Below, in pieces: positions 31,354 to 39,993 of a stretch of DNA of 64,000 nt. Origin of the DNA: Chloroflexota bacterium (lineage in GTDB: Bacteria > Chloroflexota > Anaerolineae > Aggregatilineales > Phototrophicaceae); the NCBI GenBank assembly GCA_016223085.1, contig JACRPS010000003.1:598045-662044 (forward strand), read 5' to 3'. Numbering within the stretch: the stretch's first letter is position 1; every line of letters begins with the position of its first letter. The notes under the pieces are model-generated. The model was given only the letters and a program-made list of their open reading frames with translations. It was not told the DNA's origin and searched no databases. The position numbers and the translations under genes were made by a program.

Positions 31354-32259
31354 ATGGCCGTCCCTGATTTTCAAACGCTGATGTTGCCTGTACTGCAAAT
31401 AGCAGGCGATGGGCAAGAGCATACAACCAGCGAAGCGATAGACATTATTACATCACTTTTTAATTTGACCGAAGAAGACCGTAAAGAACTACTACCAAGC
31501 GGTCGGCAGTTTCGCCTTGATAACCGCGTTTCATGGGCGCGCGCCTATTTAAAGCAAGCTGGCCTTCTTGAAAGTCCGGGACGCGGAAAATTTCTCATTA
31601 CCCATAAGGGTTTGCAGGTGCTACAGACGCACCCACCACGCATCGACATCACTTTTTTAAAACAGTTCCCTGAGTTTTTAGAATCGCGCTCGCCTAGCAA
31701 ACGAAACAATGATGATGTTCTGCCGGTTGAACCAACACATACCCCTGAAGAAATCCTTGAAGCCAGCTACCAGAATTTGCGTAATGAATTAGCCAGAGAG
31801 CTTATCGAACGGGTGAAAACGTGTTCGCCACGATTTTTTGAGAATTTGGTGGTTGATCTGCTGCTGGCGATGGGCTACGGCGGCTCACGCAAGGACGCCG
31901 GCAAAGCGATTGGGCAAAGCGGCGATGGCGGCGTAGATGGCATCATCAACGAAGACCGGCTTGGCCTCGATGTGGTTTACATTCAGGCCAAGCGGTGGGA
32001 AGGTACAGTCGGGCGTCCGACAGTCCAGGCGTTTGCCGGCAGCCTGGAAGGTTATCGAGCGCGGAAAGGTGTTCTCATTACCACGTCATCATTTACCAAA
32101 GACGCGCGGGATTATGTCGAACGTATAGAGAAAAAGATCGTGCTGATTGATGGTGAGCAACTGGCGCAGTTTATGATAGACTATGGCATCGGCGTGGCGG
32201 AGGTTGCGACCTATTCTGTCAAAAAAGCCGACCTCGATTACTTCGGTGACATACAGTAA
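31354..32259 (+). CDS. mrr: Mrr-type restriction endonuclease
   Basis: A 301-aa Mrr protein, a type IV restriction enzyme that cuts modified DNA. The N-terminal winged-helix domain (about 1-95, Mrr_N) is joined to a C-terminal PD-(D/E)XK nuclease with the motif GGVDG (D195) followed by VYIQAKRW (Q211, K213), the Mrr-specific Q-x-K form. GGAGG lies 9 nt before ATG. The gene is visibly AT-richer than its surroundings and has no methylase partner, as expected for type IV enzymes; recent transfer is likely. The next gene, a secreted nuclease, begins directly after its stop. Confidence 0.92.
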   Translation: MAVPDFQTLMLPVLQIAGDGQEHTTSEAIDIITSLFNLTEEDRKELLPSGRQFRLDNRVSWARAYLKQAGLLESPGRGKFLITHKGLQVLQTHPPRIDITFLKQFPEFLESRSPSKRNNDDVLPVEPTHTPEEILEASYQNLRNELARELIERVKTCSPRFFENLVVDLLLAMGYGGSRKDAGKAIGQSGDGGVDGIINEDRLGLDVVYIQAKRWEGTVGRPTVQAFAGSLEGYRARKGVLITTSSFTKDARDYVERIEKKIVLIDGEQLAQFMIDYGIGVAEVATYSVKKADLDYFGDIQ

Positions 32260-32790
32260 ATGCGAAATAAAGCCCCATATCTTGCTGTCCTGTTTGCCCT
32301 GTTCACCCTCGCCGCCTGCACCTTTGGCTTTGACCCGAACGCGCCGGGCGGCGTTCCCACGTTATCCGGCGGCGCGCCATCCGGTGATACCGGCACAGTC
32401 GTGCAGATCATTGACGGCGATACGATTGACGTGCGCCTGCCCGGCGGCGACGCGCGCGTGCGTTACATCGGCGTCAATACGCCGGAACGCGATGAAGTGT
32501 GTTACCGCGAAGCGACCCAGGCCAATCGCCTGCTGGTGGAAGGCAAAACCGTCCGGCTGGTGCGTGACGCCGAAAACACCGACCAGTATGGCCGGCTGCT
32601 GCGCTATATCTACGTGGACAACCTGTTTGTGAACGCCGCACTAGTGCAGCAGGGTTTCGCCGAAGTCGTGTCATACCCGCCCAACACGGCGCAGTATGAG
32701 TATCTCAAGAGTCTGGAAATTGAGGCAACCAATGCCAACCGGGGCTGCCACCCCACCGGCATCTTTGACGACGGCAGCTATACGCGGTGA
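32260..32790 (+). CDS. Thermonuclease-like lipoprotein (SNase fold)
   Basis: A 176-aa lipoprotein with lipobox TLAAC near residues 16-20 and a staphylococcal-nuclease domain that would degrade extracellular DNA or RNA. SNase hallmarks are VVQIIDGDTIDVRLPGG, RYIGVNTPE (the arginine and glutamate of the active site) and DQYGRLLRYIYV (second arginine). The ATG directly follows the mrr stop codon (TAAATG), so it is translated from the same message. GC content returns to the local average here, so the pairing with mrr may be accidental. A palindrome follows the stop. Confidence 0.92.
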   Translation: MRNKAPYLAVLFALFTLAACTFGFDPNAPGGVPTLSGGAPSGDTGTVVQIIDGDTIDVRLPGGDARVRYIGVNTPERDEVCYREATQANRLLVEGKTVRLVRDAENTDQYGRLLRYIYVDNLFVNAALVQQGFAEVVSYPPNTAQYEYLKSLEIEATNANRGCHPTGIFDDGSYTR

Positions 32791-32804
32791 GCCATGCGTA
32801 ACCC

Positions 32805-32832
32805 GTAGGGACACGGCAGCCCGTGTCCCTAC
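32805..32832. repeat. GTAGGG palindrome, copy 8
   Basis: GTAGGGACACGG and CCGTGTCCCTAC are paired around a short core. The right end supplies the TAG stop codon of the minus-strand gene at 32829. Confidence 0.85.
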
Positions 32833-33332
32833 AATGAACTAACCTTTGGCTCCCTCAGCGCCAGCAGCACGCCCGCCGCCAGCGGCGGCAACCACCACAG
32901 CGCCGGACGGCCAACCAGCAAAAACAACAGCGTCGCGACGACGATACCGAGGATAAAGCCGTTATTTTCGCGCAGGAACAGATCACGCGCGCGGTACAGG
33001 CGCGACATCCGGGCGAAAAAGACGCCGGCGTACAGGCCGGTCAGCACGATCAGCCCGGCGTAGACCGGCCACAGCGCCGTGTTAAACGGCTGCGCCAGCA
33101 GCGCCGCACCCACTATGCCGTAAGCCAGCAGCGCCACCACCAGAAAAACCCACGTCGGTAGCGGCCAGCGCGCCAGCAGCGCCACGCCCAGCGCGCTCCC
33201 CGCCAGCCAGCACACCGTCACCAGCAGAAACGTGCCGATGCTGGACGACAGCGTAAACGTCAATTGGAAGAACAGCCCGGTTTGCAGCAGGCCGAGCAGC
33301 AGGCCGACGAGGACAGGATACCAGCGCCGCAT
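32829..33332 (-). CDS. Small polytopic membrane protein
   Basis: A 167-aa protein that is almost entirely hydrophobic, with about five membrane segments and a short R-rich loop (RMSRLYRARDLFLRENNG). I do not recognise a family. It begins 1 nt after the stop of the large membrane/spermidine-synthase protein on the same strand, so the two are almost certainly co-translated. Its stop codon is formed by a palindromic repeat, so the ancestral C terminus may have been altered by that insertion. ATG 33332 is the first start after the upstream gene. Confidence 0.7.
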   Translation of the reverse strand: MRRWYPVLVGLLLGLLQTGLFFQLTFTLSSSIGTFLLVTVCWLAGSALGVALLARWPLPTWVFLVVALLAYGIVGAALLAQPFNTALWPVYAGLIVLTGLYAGVFFARMSRLYRARDLFLRENNGFILGIVVATLLFLLVGRPALWWLPPLAAGVLLALREPKVSSL

Positions 33333-33333
33333 G

Positions 33334-35562
33334 TTATTCCCCCCACCGGCTGCGCAGCCAGTCCAGGCTGACGTGCAGCACGATGTCCATCGTATCGAGC
33401 GTGACCGGCGCGGCCTCCCCGGCGATGGCGCGGACGGCAGGCGTCTCGAAGATGACAAACGAGGTTTCGCCCGTCTGGCGCAGGGCATTTTCCACGTCCT
33501 GCCGCGTAAACGGCAGATCGTCGCTGGCATAGGCAAAACTCCAGCCCGCGGACTCCGCCGTAACCACCATCACATCGTCGAAGTACGGCAGCAGCGTGGC
33601 GACAATCCGGCGGGAAACCAGATCGCCCGGCTCGAAATCGCTGGTCAGGTTGGCGACCAGCACACCGCCGAAATTTAACCGCGCCTTGACCGCGCTGACA
33701 AACGGCTCGGCGTACAGCGTGGCGGTCTGGATGCTGTAGGCGGCGGGGATGTCCATCGCCACCAGGTCGTAACGGTCGTCGGTATTGGCGAAGAAATGTT
33801 TGGCGTCGTCAATCACGATGCTGCGGTTGGTCAGCGTGTCCATCCGGTTGGCGTCGGCGAAGTAGCGCCGGCTGGCCTCGACCACCAGCGGGTCAATCTC
33901 AACCGTCGTGACGTGCCCCGCGAAGTCCGCGATCATCGCTTCCATCTGCATCGAACCGGCGCCGGCAACCAGCGCGTTATTTGGGCGTGCCAGCATTCCG
34001 GGTATCAAACCCATGACGACATTTAGCCGCTGGCCGCTGTACGTGCCATAGTGGTTCAGGCCGTCCAGATACAGGTAGCGGCTGCCGTCCGGGTCTTGCA
34101 GCACGTCCACTTTCTGATACGGGCTGTAGGCGGTATACAGTGTTTGCGTCCCGGCGGGCAAGCCCTGAAGCTGCTCGTACCAGCGCGCGTTGCTCCACGC
34201 GTTGGCGGCAGGCAGCACGGCCAGCCACAGCGCCGCCGCCCCGGCCAGCAGCGCGGCGTACAGCGGGCGCAGCCGCAGCGCCAGCAGGATGGCGACGAGG
34301 CCGATAGCGTAGGCCAGCAAAATCGCTGGCAGGCTGACCCCGCCCAGCAGGAACAGGGCCAGCACGCCGCAGGCCGACCCTGCCAGTTCGACGGCGTACA
34401 GCGTGGGCAGCTTGCCCTCACCAGCATCGGCGAACAGCGGCAGGAAGACACTGTAAAATGCCGGCACGACCAGCACGGTCAGTAGCGGCAGGAGGATATA
34501 GGCCGCCGCATACTCGCCTACTGCATCCAGCCCGGCGACCAGCAGCCGGAACCACACCGGCAGCGCCAGATGCAGCGCCAGCGTGACCGCGCCGATGGGC
34601 AGCAGCCAGCTTCGCGGCAACCGCCCGGCCAGGAAATAACCGAGCGACAGCCCGGCGAAGTAGGCCACGCTCACCAGCAGAATCACCAGTTCCGTGCCCA
34701 GCAGCAGCGCCGTCATCTCACGTGCCAGCACCCACTGGACAAGCATCAGGTTCGCGCCGCCGAAAAAGACGATCACCAGCGGGCGCGAGGGCTGCCAGCG
34801 CCGGGGAGATGGTTTGACCACCGCCAACAAACCACTGCGCGGCGCATCGGACGCGGGCGGCACAGGCTGAAGCTGAACATTTACCAGCATCTGCTGCCAG
34901 TGATCGAGCAGCGTGTAGATCAGCACAACCACACCCAGCATCTCGCACAGTTCTTCCACCGTGCCGATGGCGGAATACAGCAGGCTGGTGCCGTCATCCT
35001 GATACCACTGGTTGGCGCTGATCGCTTCGATGACCAGCGCGCCGCCGACGTACAGCGCGCCTGCTGCGATCATACCGGTGCGCGTCCGGCGGGGCAGCGC
35101 CAGCAGAAAGCGCAGATACACCAGCCCAACCACACCGACAAAAATCGCGCCAACGATGACCCAGGCGAACGTCAGGTAGCCGGACGTGTCCAGCGCCGTT
35201 TGCAGCGGTTCGGTCAGGTTTTCGTGCAGGGCAGCGGCTTCGTCCAGCGACAGATAAACAAAAATGACGGCCAGCCCGAACCAGTGGCGGATAAACGGTT
35301 CGCGGCAGGCGCGCTTCACGGCGGCAGTTAATGCCATGAGTCCGGCAGCGCCCAGCAGCAGCGCCGACGAATACCACGCCGGGATACTGGCCTCGCGGTT
35401 GACGTTGACGGTGCGGACGAAGTTGAGGAACAGGCTGGAGGCGTCGGCGCGCACCGCGTCTTCCAGATACCGGCCTGCGATGCTCTGCGCCGCCAGGTAG
35501 ACCGCGATCAGTCCGAGAATCAACGCGACGGTTCGCGCGCGGATGGGGATTACTAACGACAT
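33334..35562 (-). CDS. Polytopic membrane protein fused to a spermidine-synthase-like domain
   Basis: A 742-aa fusion. Residues 1-235 form a membrane domain with the motif YLSLDEAAALHENL; about 260-470 form a second multi-helix membrane domain; about 480-730 form a spermidine-synthase-like Rossmann domain. The latter has the AdoMet-type glycine motif in LVAGAGSMQMEAM, the acidic residue in TTVEIDPLVVEASRRYF and LDGLNHYGTYSG. The usual catalytic D-x-x-D region reads MDIPAAYS, so polyamine synthesis is doubtful. Such fusions are common but poorly understood. The small membrane protein downstream probably works with it. Confidence 0.82.
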   Translation of the reverse strand: MSLVIPIRARTVALILGLIAVYLAAQSIAGRYLEDAVRADASSLFLNFVRTVNVNREASIPAWYSSALLLGAAGLMALTAAVKRACREPFIRHWFGLAVIFVYLSLDEAAALHENLTEPLQTALDTSGYLTFAWVIVGAIFVGVVGLVYLRFLLALPRRTRTGMIAAGALYVGGALVIEAISANQWYQDDGTSLLYSAIGTVEELCEMLGVVVLIYTLLDHWQQMLVNVQLQPVPPASDAPRSGLLAVVKPSPRRWQPSRPLVIVFFGGANLMLVQWVLAREMTALLLGTELVILLVSVAYFAGLSLGYFLAGRLPRSWLLPIGAVTLALHLALPVWFRLLVAGLDAVGEYAAAYILLPLLTVLVVPAFYSVFLPLFADAGEGKLPTLYAVELAGSACGVLALFLLGGVSLPAILLAYAIGLVAILLALRLRPLYAALLAGAAALWLAVLPAANAWSNARWYEQLQGLPAGTQTLYTAYSPYQKVDVLQDPDGSRYLYLDGLNHYGTYSGQRLNVVMGLIPGMLARPNNALVAGAGSMQMEAMIADFAGHVTTVEIDPLVVEASRRYFADANRMDTLTNRSIVIDDAKHFFANTDDRYDLVAMDIPAAYSIQTATLYAEPFVSAVKARLNFGGVLVANLTSDFEPGDLVSRRIVATLLPYFDDVMVVTAESAGWSFAYASDDLPFTRQDVENALRQTGETSFVIFETPAVRAIAGEAAPVTLDTMDIVLHVSLDWLRSRWGE

Positions 35563-35603
35563 TCGGTAGTCTCAATCAACGCGGCTGGCTCGTAAAGCAG
35601 ACA

Positions 35604-35625
35604 GGGGCAGGCGCTTGCCTGCCCC
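35604..35625. repeat. Hairpin GGGGCAGGC-GCTT-GCCTGCCCC
   Basis: A perfect 9-bp stem with a 4-nt loop, lacking the flanking GTA/TAC but resembling a worn member of the GTAGGG palindrome family (class CAGGCGCTTGCCTG). Confidence 0.6.
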
Positions 35626-35652
35626 ACTGGTCCTAACCGATGCTGCTAGGGA

Positions 35653-36567
35653 TTATTTGCCCATCCCCATACCACTGCCAGAACCCTGGTCAATGATGAT
35701 GATAGTGGGCTGGCAGCGGCGGCGCCAGCCGTTGGCCGGGGCCCAGGGCGGAGGCGGATTGCCGCACCCGCCGTCGTCGCGCCAGACCAGCCCGCCATCT
35801 ACGATCACCACGTCCGTATCCACGATGATGATGTTGATTGCCACGATGACGATGGTCGCGCCGGTGCTGACGACATTGCCCTCCACGCGGATGTAGTCAC
35901 CCACACGAATGACCGTGAGAATCGGGTCGTTAACATCCACCTCGATCTTGATGTTGTAGATCGTGATGATGTTGATGTTAATTTCCTTCACCGGCCCTTC
36001 GACCACGATGATGACCGGCAGCCCATCGTCGGTCGCTTCCGGAGTCAGTGTGCCGGTTGGCGTCGGCGTCGCGGTCGGTGGCGTGCCGGTTGGCGTGGGG
36101 GTGGCGGTTGGGAACGGCGCGCAGCCGGTTGTCAGTTGGCCGTTGTTAAACACGTCCAGCACGCCCGCCATGCTGGTCATGCCCTGCCCATTGACCGACG
36201 ATGGTTCGACCGCGTAGGGCAGCCTGTTGGGGAACGTCGCCAGCAGCGCGTCAGCCTGGGCGATGATGCCATTGATGGCGGTGACATCCACCCCGGCAGC
36301 GGCATTCAGCTTGGCGGCGATTAACTGGTGCGCCAGAATCAGGCTGGCGTCCCCCTGCGACGGCATGTTAAACAGAATCAGCAGTTCCGCCTGCGAGTAG
36401 GTCTGGCTGCCCAGGGTGAGCTGAGTCACCGGCCACTGGGCAGTGTTCTTCCAGTAGCCCTGGCCGTAGGGGCAGGTGGTCGGCTGCTGCGCGTTGGCGG
36501 TCAGCCAGCCCAGCGCGAGCAGAAGCAGCATCAGCACGATAACGGGATAACGGAGTTTGTGCGACAT
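35653..36567 (-). CDS. Secreted protein with CPYGQGYWKN motif and Pro/Thr linker
   Basis: A 304-aa exported protein with signal peptide (cleavage after ANA near 26). CPYGQGYWKNTAQWP starts a domain of about 110 residues seen in assorted secreted proteins of unknown function. A Pro/Thr-rich linker (about 153-178) leads to an Ile/Val-rich beta domain (about 185-265) reminiscent of DUF5666-like barrels, then a Cys-containing tail. Neither domain has a known role to me; an envelope or extracellular role is inferred. ATG 36567 follows GAGGGAAGGACTT. Confidence 0.72.
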   Translation of the reverse strand: MSHKLRYPVIVLMLLLLALGWLTANAQQPTTCPYGQGYWKNTAQWPVTQLTLGSQTYSQAELLILFNMPSQGDASLILAHQLIAAKLNAAAGVDVTAINGIIAQADALLATFPNRLPYAVEPSSVNGQGMTSMAGVLDVFNNGQLTTGCAPFPTATPTPTGTPPTATPTPTGTLTPEATDDGLPVIIVVEGPVKEININIITIYNIKIEVDVNDPILTVIRVGDYIRVEGNVVSTGATIVIVAINIIIVDTDVVIVDGGLVWRDDGGCGNPPPPWAPANGWRRRCQPTIIIIDQGSGSGMGMGK

Positions 36568-36829
36568 AAGTCCTTCCCTCACTACCATCTATAGCTTAAC
36601 CGCAATTGGCGCGGAGATGTTACCTGATTCGATGATCGTGGCCGTTCACTAGGACATAAGTCCTAATCTGAATGGCGAATCATTGGCGTTTTATCAATTG
36701 TAGTAAAAGATCGGCCAGTGCACGAATAGGAAATAAAGGTAACATAAAACGAAAATAAAGTTGGTTTTGTTATTTAACAGAAACGGGATGTAGGGTGCGG
36801 TGCGCGGCGGGTTCAGACCGTGTACCCAC

Positions 36830-38305
36830 CTACTCCACGATAGCGGCTGGCCGGGTGAGACGGTCGCGGATGGCGGACTGCAACGGCGGCGGGGCAAGCA
36901 GCAGCAGGGTATCGCCCGCTTCCAGCACCGTGCTGCCATCCGGCACGATCATTTCCCCCCCACGACCAACCAGCACCACCAGCACGCCGCGCGGAAGCTG
37001 CAAATTCAGAATGCGCTTGCCAACGGCTTCCGAATCAACCGGGATCATCAATTCCATTAAATCGCTGGCGATTTTTCCATCATCCATCACAAACGCCAGC
37101 GGCGAATGTGGCTGCTCCGCCTGACGCGCTTCGACGCTCAGCAGCCGTGCTGCCGGCACGATCAGCGTGCCCTGAAACAGCACGGACGTCAGCACGATAA
37201 AAAACACCAGATTGAAGATCATGTCGGCCTGGCTCACCCCGGCCAGCAGCGGGAACGTCGCCAGAATGATCGGCGCCGCCCCGCGCAGGCCAACCCAGGC
37301 CACAAACAGCCGTTCGCGCCACTGCATCCGGGCAAAGGCCAGCGACACCAGCACGCTGACCGGGCGCGCCGCAAAAATCAGGAACGCCGCGATGAGCAGC
37401 CCCGCCGGGGCGACCTGCGGCAGTTCCGACGGGAACACCTGCAACCCCAGCGTCAGAAACATCACGATCTGCATCAGCCAGGCAATCCCGTCCATAAAGC
37501 GACGCAGGCTACGCTGGTGGATAAAGTCGCGGTTGCCCAGCCACAGCCCGGCAACATAGACCGCCAGAAAGCCGTTGCCACCCAATACGGTTGTGATGCC
37601 ATAAATCAGCAGCACCAGCGCCAGCATTAGCACCGAATACAGGCCGTCGTATTCCAGGCGCACACGGTTAATGACCAGCACCATCCCCTTGCCCAGCAGA
37701 TAGCCGAGCAGCCCACCCAGCGCCATCTGCTGCACAAACATGGGAATCAGATTCAGCACCGATAGCTGTGGTTCCTGCAGCAGCCGGATCATGCCCAGCG
37801 TGAGGAACACGGCCATCGGATCGTTGCTGCCGGACTCAAATTCAAGCAGCGGTTTCAGGCCGCGTTTGAGGTGTACGCCTTTGCCGCGCAGCAGCGTTAA
37901 CACGGCGGCGGCATCGGTTGAGGAAATGATCGCGCCCAGCAGAATGCCTTCCAGCAGGCTGACGCCCAGCAGGACACTGGCGAACCAGCCGACCGCCAGC
38001 GCCGTGATCGAAACCCCCAGCGTGGCCAGAATCAGACCGCGCCGGAACACCGGACGAATATCGTCCAGGCGCGTGTCGAGGCCGCCAGCGAACAGGATCA
38101 GGGCCAGCGCCACCACCCCAACCGCCTGCGCCAGCCAGGGATTATCAAAATAGATGCCACCCGGCCCGTCCGACCCTGCCAGCATCCCGATCAGCAGGAA
38201 CAGCAGCAGCGCCGGGATGCCAAACCGGGCTGCCAGTTTGCTGGCAGCGACGCTCAGGCAGAGAAACAGGGCCGTACCCAGCAGCAGATGTTCAATGGGA
38301 ATCAT
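36830..38305 (-). CDS. K+/H+ antiporter, NhaP2/CvrA-like
   Basis: A 491-aa cation/proton antiporter of the CPA1 family. About 12 membrane helices span 5-395; motifs include [31 protein letters not shown] and [18 protein letters not shown], whose aspartates carry ions. The C-terminal cytoplasmic part has a TrkA-C (RCK_C) domain (about 405-480: [17 protein letters not shown], then [10 protein letters not shown]). This layout is that of NhaP2-type potassium/proton antiporters that protect against high internal potassium. Length agrees with the family. Gene symbol is withheld because close paralogues differ in ion choice. Confidence 0.9.
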   Translation of the reverse strand: MIPIEHLLLGTALFLCLSVAASKLAARFGIPALLLFLLIGMLAGSDGPGGIYFDNPWLAQAVGVVALALILFAGGLDTRLDDIRPVFRRGLILATLGVSITALAVGWFASVLLGVSLLEGILLGAIISSTDAAAVLTLLRGKGVHLKRGLKPLLEFESGSNDPMAVFLTLGMIRLLQEPQLSVLNLIPMFVQQMALGGLLGYLLGKGMVLVINRVRLEYDGLYSVLMLALVLLIYGITTVLGGNGFLAVYVAGLWLGNRDFIHQRSLRRFMDGIAWLMQIVMFLTLGLQVFPSELPQVAPAGLLIAAFLIFAARPVSVLVSLAFARMQWRERLFVAWVGLRGAAPIILATFPLLAGVSQADMIFNLVFFIVLTSVLFQGTLIVPAARLLSVEARQAEQPHSPLAFVMDDGKIASDLMELMIPVDSEAVGKRILNLQLPRGVLVVLVGRGGEMIVPDGSTVLEAGDTLLLLAPPPLQSAIRDRLTRPAAIVE

Positions 38306-38367
38306 CGGGTTTCAGGCATGGTCTATCCTTTGATCGCAAATAATAGCCAGCCTGAACCGGAAATGCA

Positions 38368-39465
38368 CTACGACCGCGCCGCCGGGATGACAAACTGGCC
38401 GATAAGCGCGCGGTTTTCAGTATGCAGCGCGTCGGTTTGTGACGTTATCACCACCACCACATCAAGATTGGGGATGACGGCGATGTACTGCCCGCCATAA
38501 CCGGCGGCAAAATAGTATGAATAGCCGCGCTCGGCTGTCACCCACCACAGATAACCGTAATCCGCCTGCTGGGGGAACCCACCCGTGATATGCCGCCGGG
38601 TTGAAATGTCCACCCAATCCGCCGGTACAAGCTGTTGTCCGTCCCATTCACCACGATTGAGATAGAGATACCCCAGCTTTGCCATATCGCGCGCCCGCAG
38701 ACGCAGTCCGTGCGCGCCGGTCGTATACCCTTCCGGGTCGGTCATCCATTCCGGCGGGGCGATGCCCAGCGGGTCAAACAGGTTGCGCTGGGTATACTCT
38801 GCCAGCGGGGTTCCGGTCGCGCGTGTCAGGATGCCGGATAGCAGATGCGTGGCCGGCGTGTTATAGGCAAACTGCTCGCCAGGCGGGTAAATGATCGTCA
38901 TGCCCGCCGCGAAGCGCATCCAACTACCGGAGCGCGGCCAGAACCAGGGCGCGTCTTCTGACCAGTGAAAGCCGGACGACATCGTCAGCAGGTGTTCGAT
39001 GGTAATGTCCTTCACCTGTGAATCGAGGCTGTCGCTGTAAAATTCGGGGAAAAATTCGACCAGCCGCTGCTGGATGCTGCGCAGATACCGCTGCTCCAGC
39101 GCAATGCCCACCAGCGCCGAGGTGACACTTTTGGTCACAGACGCGACTTCAAACGGGATGTCGGCGTGAAAACCCTGATAATACTGCTCGAAAGCCAGAG
39201 AGCCGTGCCGCACCACCAGTACACTATAGATATGTGGCAGGCGCTCCTGAATATGGCGGTTCATCGCGTCCAGCCTCGCGGCGTCTAATCCGACCGCTTC
39301 CGGGAGGTGTTCGCGCCAGCCGTCGGTCGGCCAGTAATCACGGACAGGTGGGACATTGGCAAGCTGCGGTGATTCGGTGGATACACCGGGCAGCACAGCG
39401 GCCAGCGCCAGCACAATCACAACCAGCAGCGCCGCCAGCCACCAGCGATGAGGCGGGAAGTTCAA
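38368..39465 (-). CDS. Serine hydrolase of the beta-lactamase/DD-peptidase family
   Basis: A 365-aa serine hydrolase (class C beta-lactamase fold, EstB/AmpC-like) with an N-terminal membrane anchor (WWLAALLVVIVLALAAVL). The active-site SxxK motif is SVTK, the second motif is YNT and a YGGQY segment stands where K-T-G is expected. Cell-wall or ester hydrolysis outside the membrane is likely; beta-lactam resistance is not implied. The start is taken as TTG 39465, which has AAAGGA 5 nt upstream. ATG 39492 adds 9 residues, touches the palindrome and lacks a ribosome site. Confidence 0.85.
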   Translation of the reverse strand: MNFPPHRWWLAALLVVIVLALAAVLPGVSTESPQLANVPPVRDYWPTDGWREHLPEAVGLDAARLDAMNRHIQERLPHIYSVLVVRHGSLAFEQYYQGFHADIPFEVASVTKSVTSALVGIALEQRYLRSIQQRLVEFFPEFYSDSLDSQVKDITIEHLLTMSSGFHWSEDAPWFWPRSGSWMRFAAGMTIIYPPGEQFAYNTPATHLLSGILTRATGTPLAEYTQRNLFDPLGIAPPEWMTDPEGYTTGAHGLRLRARDMAKLGYLYLNRGEWDGQQLVPADWVDISTRRHITGGFPQQADYGYLWWVTAERGYSYYFAAGYGGQYIAVIPNLDVVVVITSQTDALHTENRALIGQFVIPAARS

Positions 39466-39496
39466 ATCGTTCCTTTCTTCAAGTCTTAACATGGGT

Positions 39497-39525
39497 GTAG
39501 GGACATGGTGACGCCACGTCCCTAC
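39497..39525. repeat. GTAGGG palindrome, copy 9
   Basis: The arms GTAGGGACATGG / CCACGTCCCTAC pair with one G-T or mismatch. It lies immediately upstream of the serine-hydrolase gene, as copy 5 does for the molybdopterin gene. Confidence 0.8.
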
Positions 39526-39573
39526 TGCTTAACCATAACACACGCCCGACCTACCGAATAGAACCAGCGCAGC

Positions 39574-39598
39574 AAAAAGGCGCGGGTTCGCCGCGCCT
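39574..39598 (-). terminator. Rho-independent terminator
   Basis: On the minus strand AGGCGCGG-CGAAC-CCGCGCCT is followed by TTTT. It ends transcription of the small gene at 39629 and its upstream ArsR-type gene. Confidence 0.8.
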
Positions 39599-39628
39599 CT
39601 GTTGAATGGCTGTCGTTGTACCGACCGG

Positions 39629-39880
39629 CTACAGGCCGCGCGCTGAGGGCTGCACCACACCCGGCTGTTCCGCCAGCGCACCGGATTTCTTTTGCAGGTA
39701 CGTCCCGGACAGCACCAGCCAGTGACCGAGCGCCGCCAGCGCCGGCTGATAAAAGCGAATGGCCGCCGGACGACCCGCACGTAGCTGGCTGATGAGCCGT
39801 TTGCGTTCGGCGCGGCCCACCAGCTCCTGGTGACGGTGCTGGTGATACAGCCTGTTCAGGTAATCGTGATTGTTGTACAT
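39629..39880 (-). CDS. Small basic hypothetical protein
   Basis: An 83-aa protein with an amphipathic, basic N-terminal half (YLNRLYHQHRHQELVGRAER) and a more hydrophobic centre (FYQPALAALGHWLVLSG). I do not recognise it, though short proteins with this type of charged N terminus are common in Chloroflexota. A good ribosome site (GGGAGAAACCCG) precedes ATG and a clear terminator follows, so it is very probably expressed. It lies 113 nt downstream of the ArsR-type regulator gene, the only neighbour on its strand. Confidence 0.7.
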   Translation of the reverse strand: MYNNHDYLNRLYHQHRHQELVGRAERKRLISQLRAGRPAAIRFYQPALAALGHWLVLSGTYLQKKSGALAEQPGVVQPSARGL

Positions 39881-39993
39881 CGGGTTTCTCCCATCAGATA
39901 CGGCTGGAACAGTCCGTGAACGGGCAAAGTTGAAGACAACCCAGGTACAAATGCACCTGGCCGGTGAGCAAGGATCGGAGAAAGAACCGGGTG

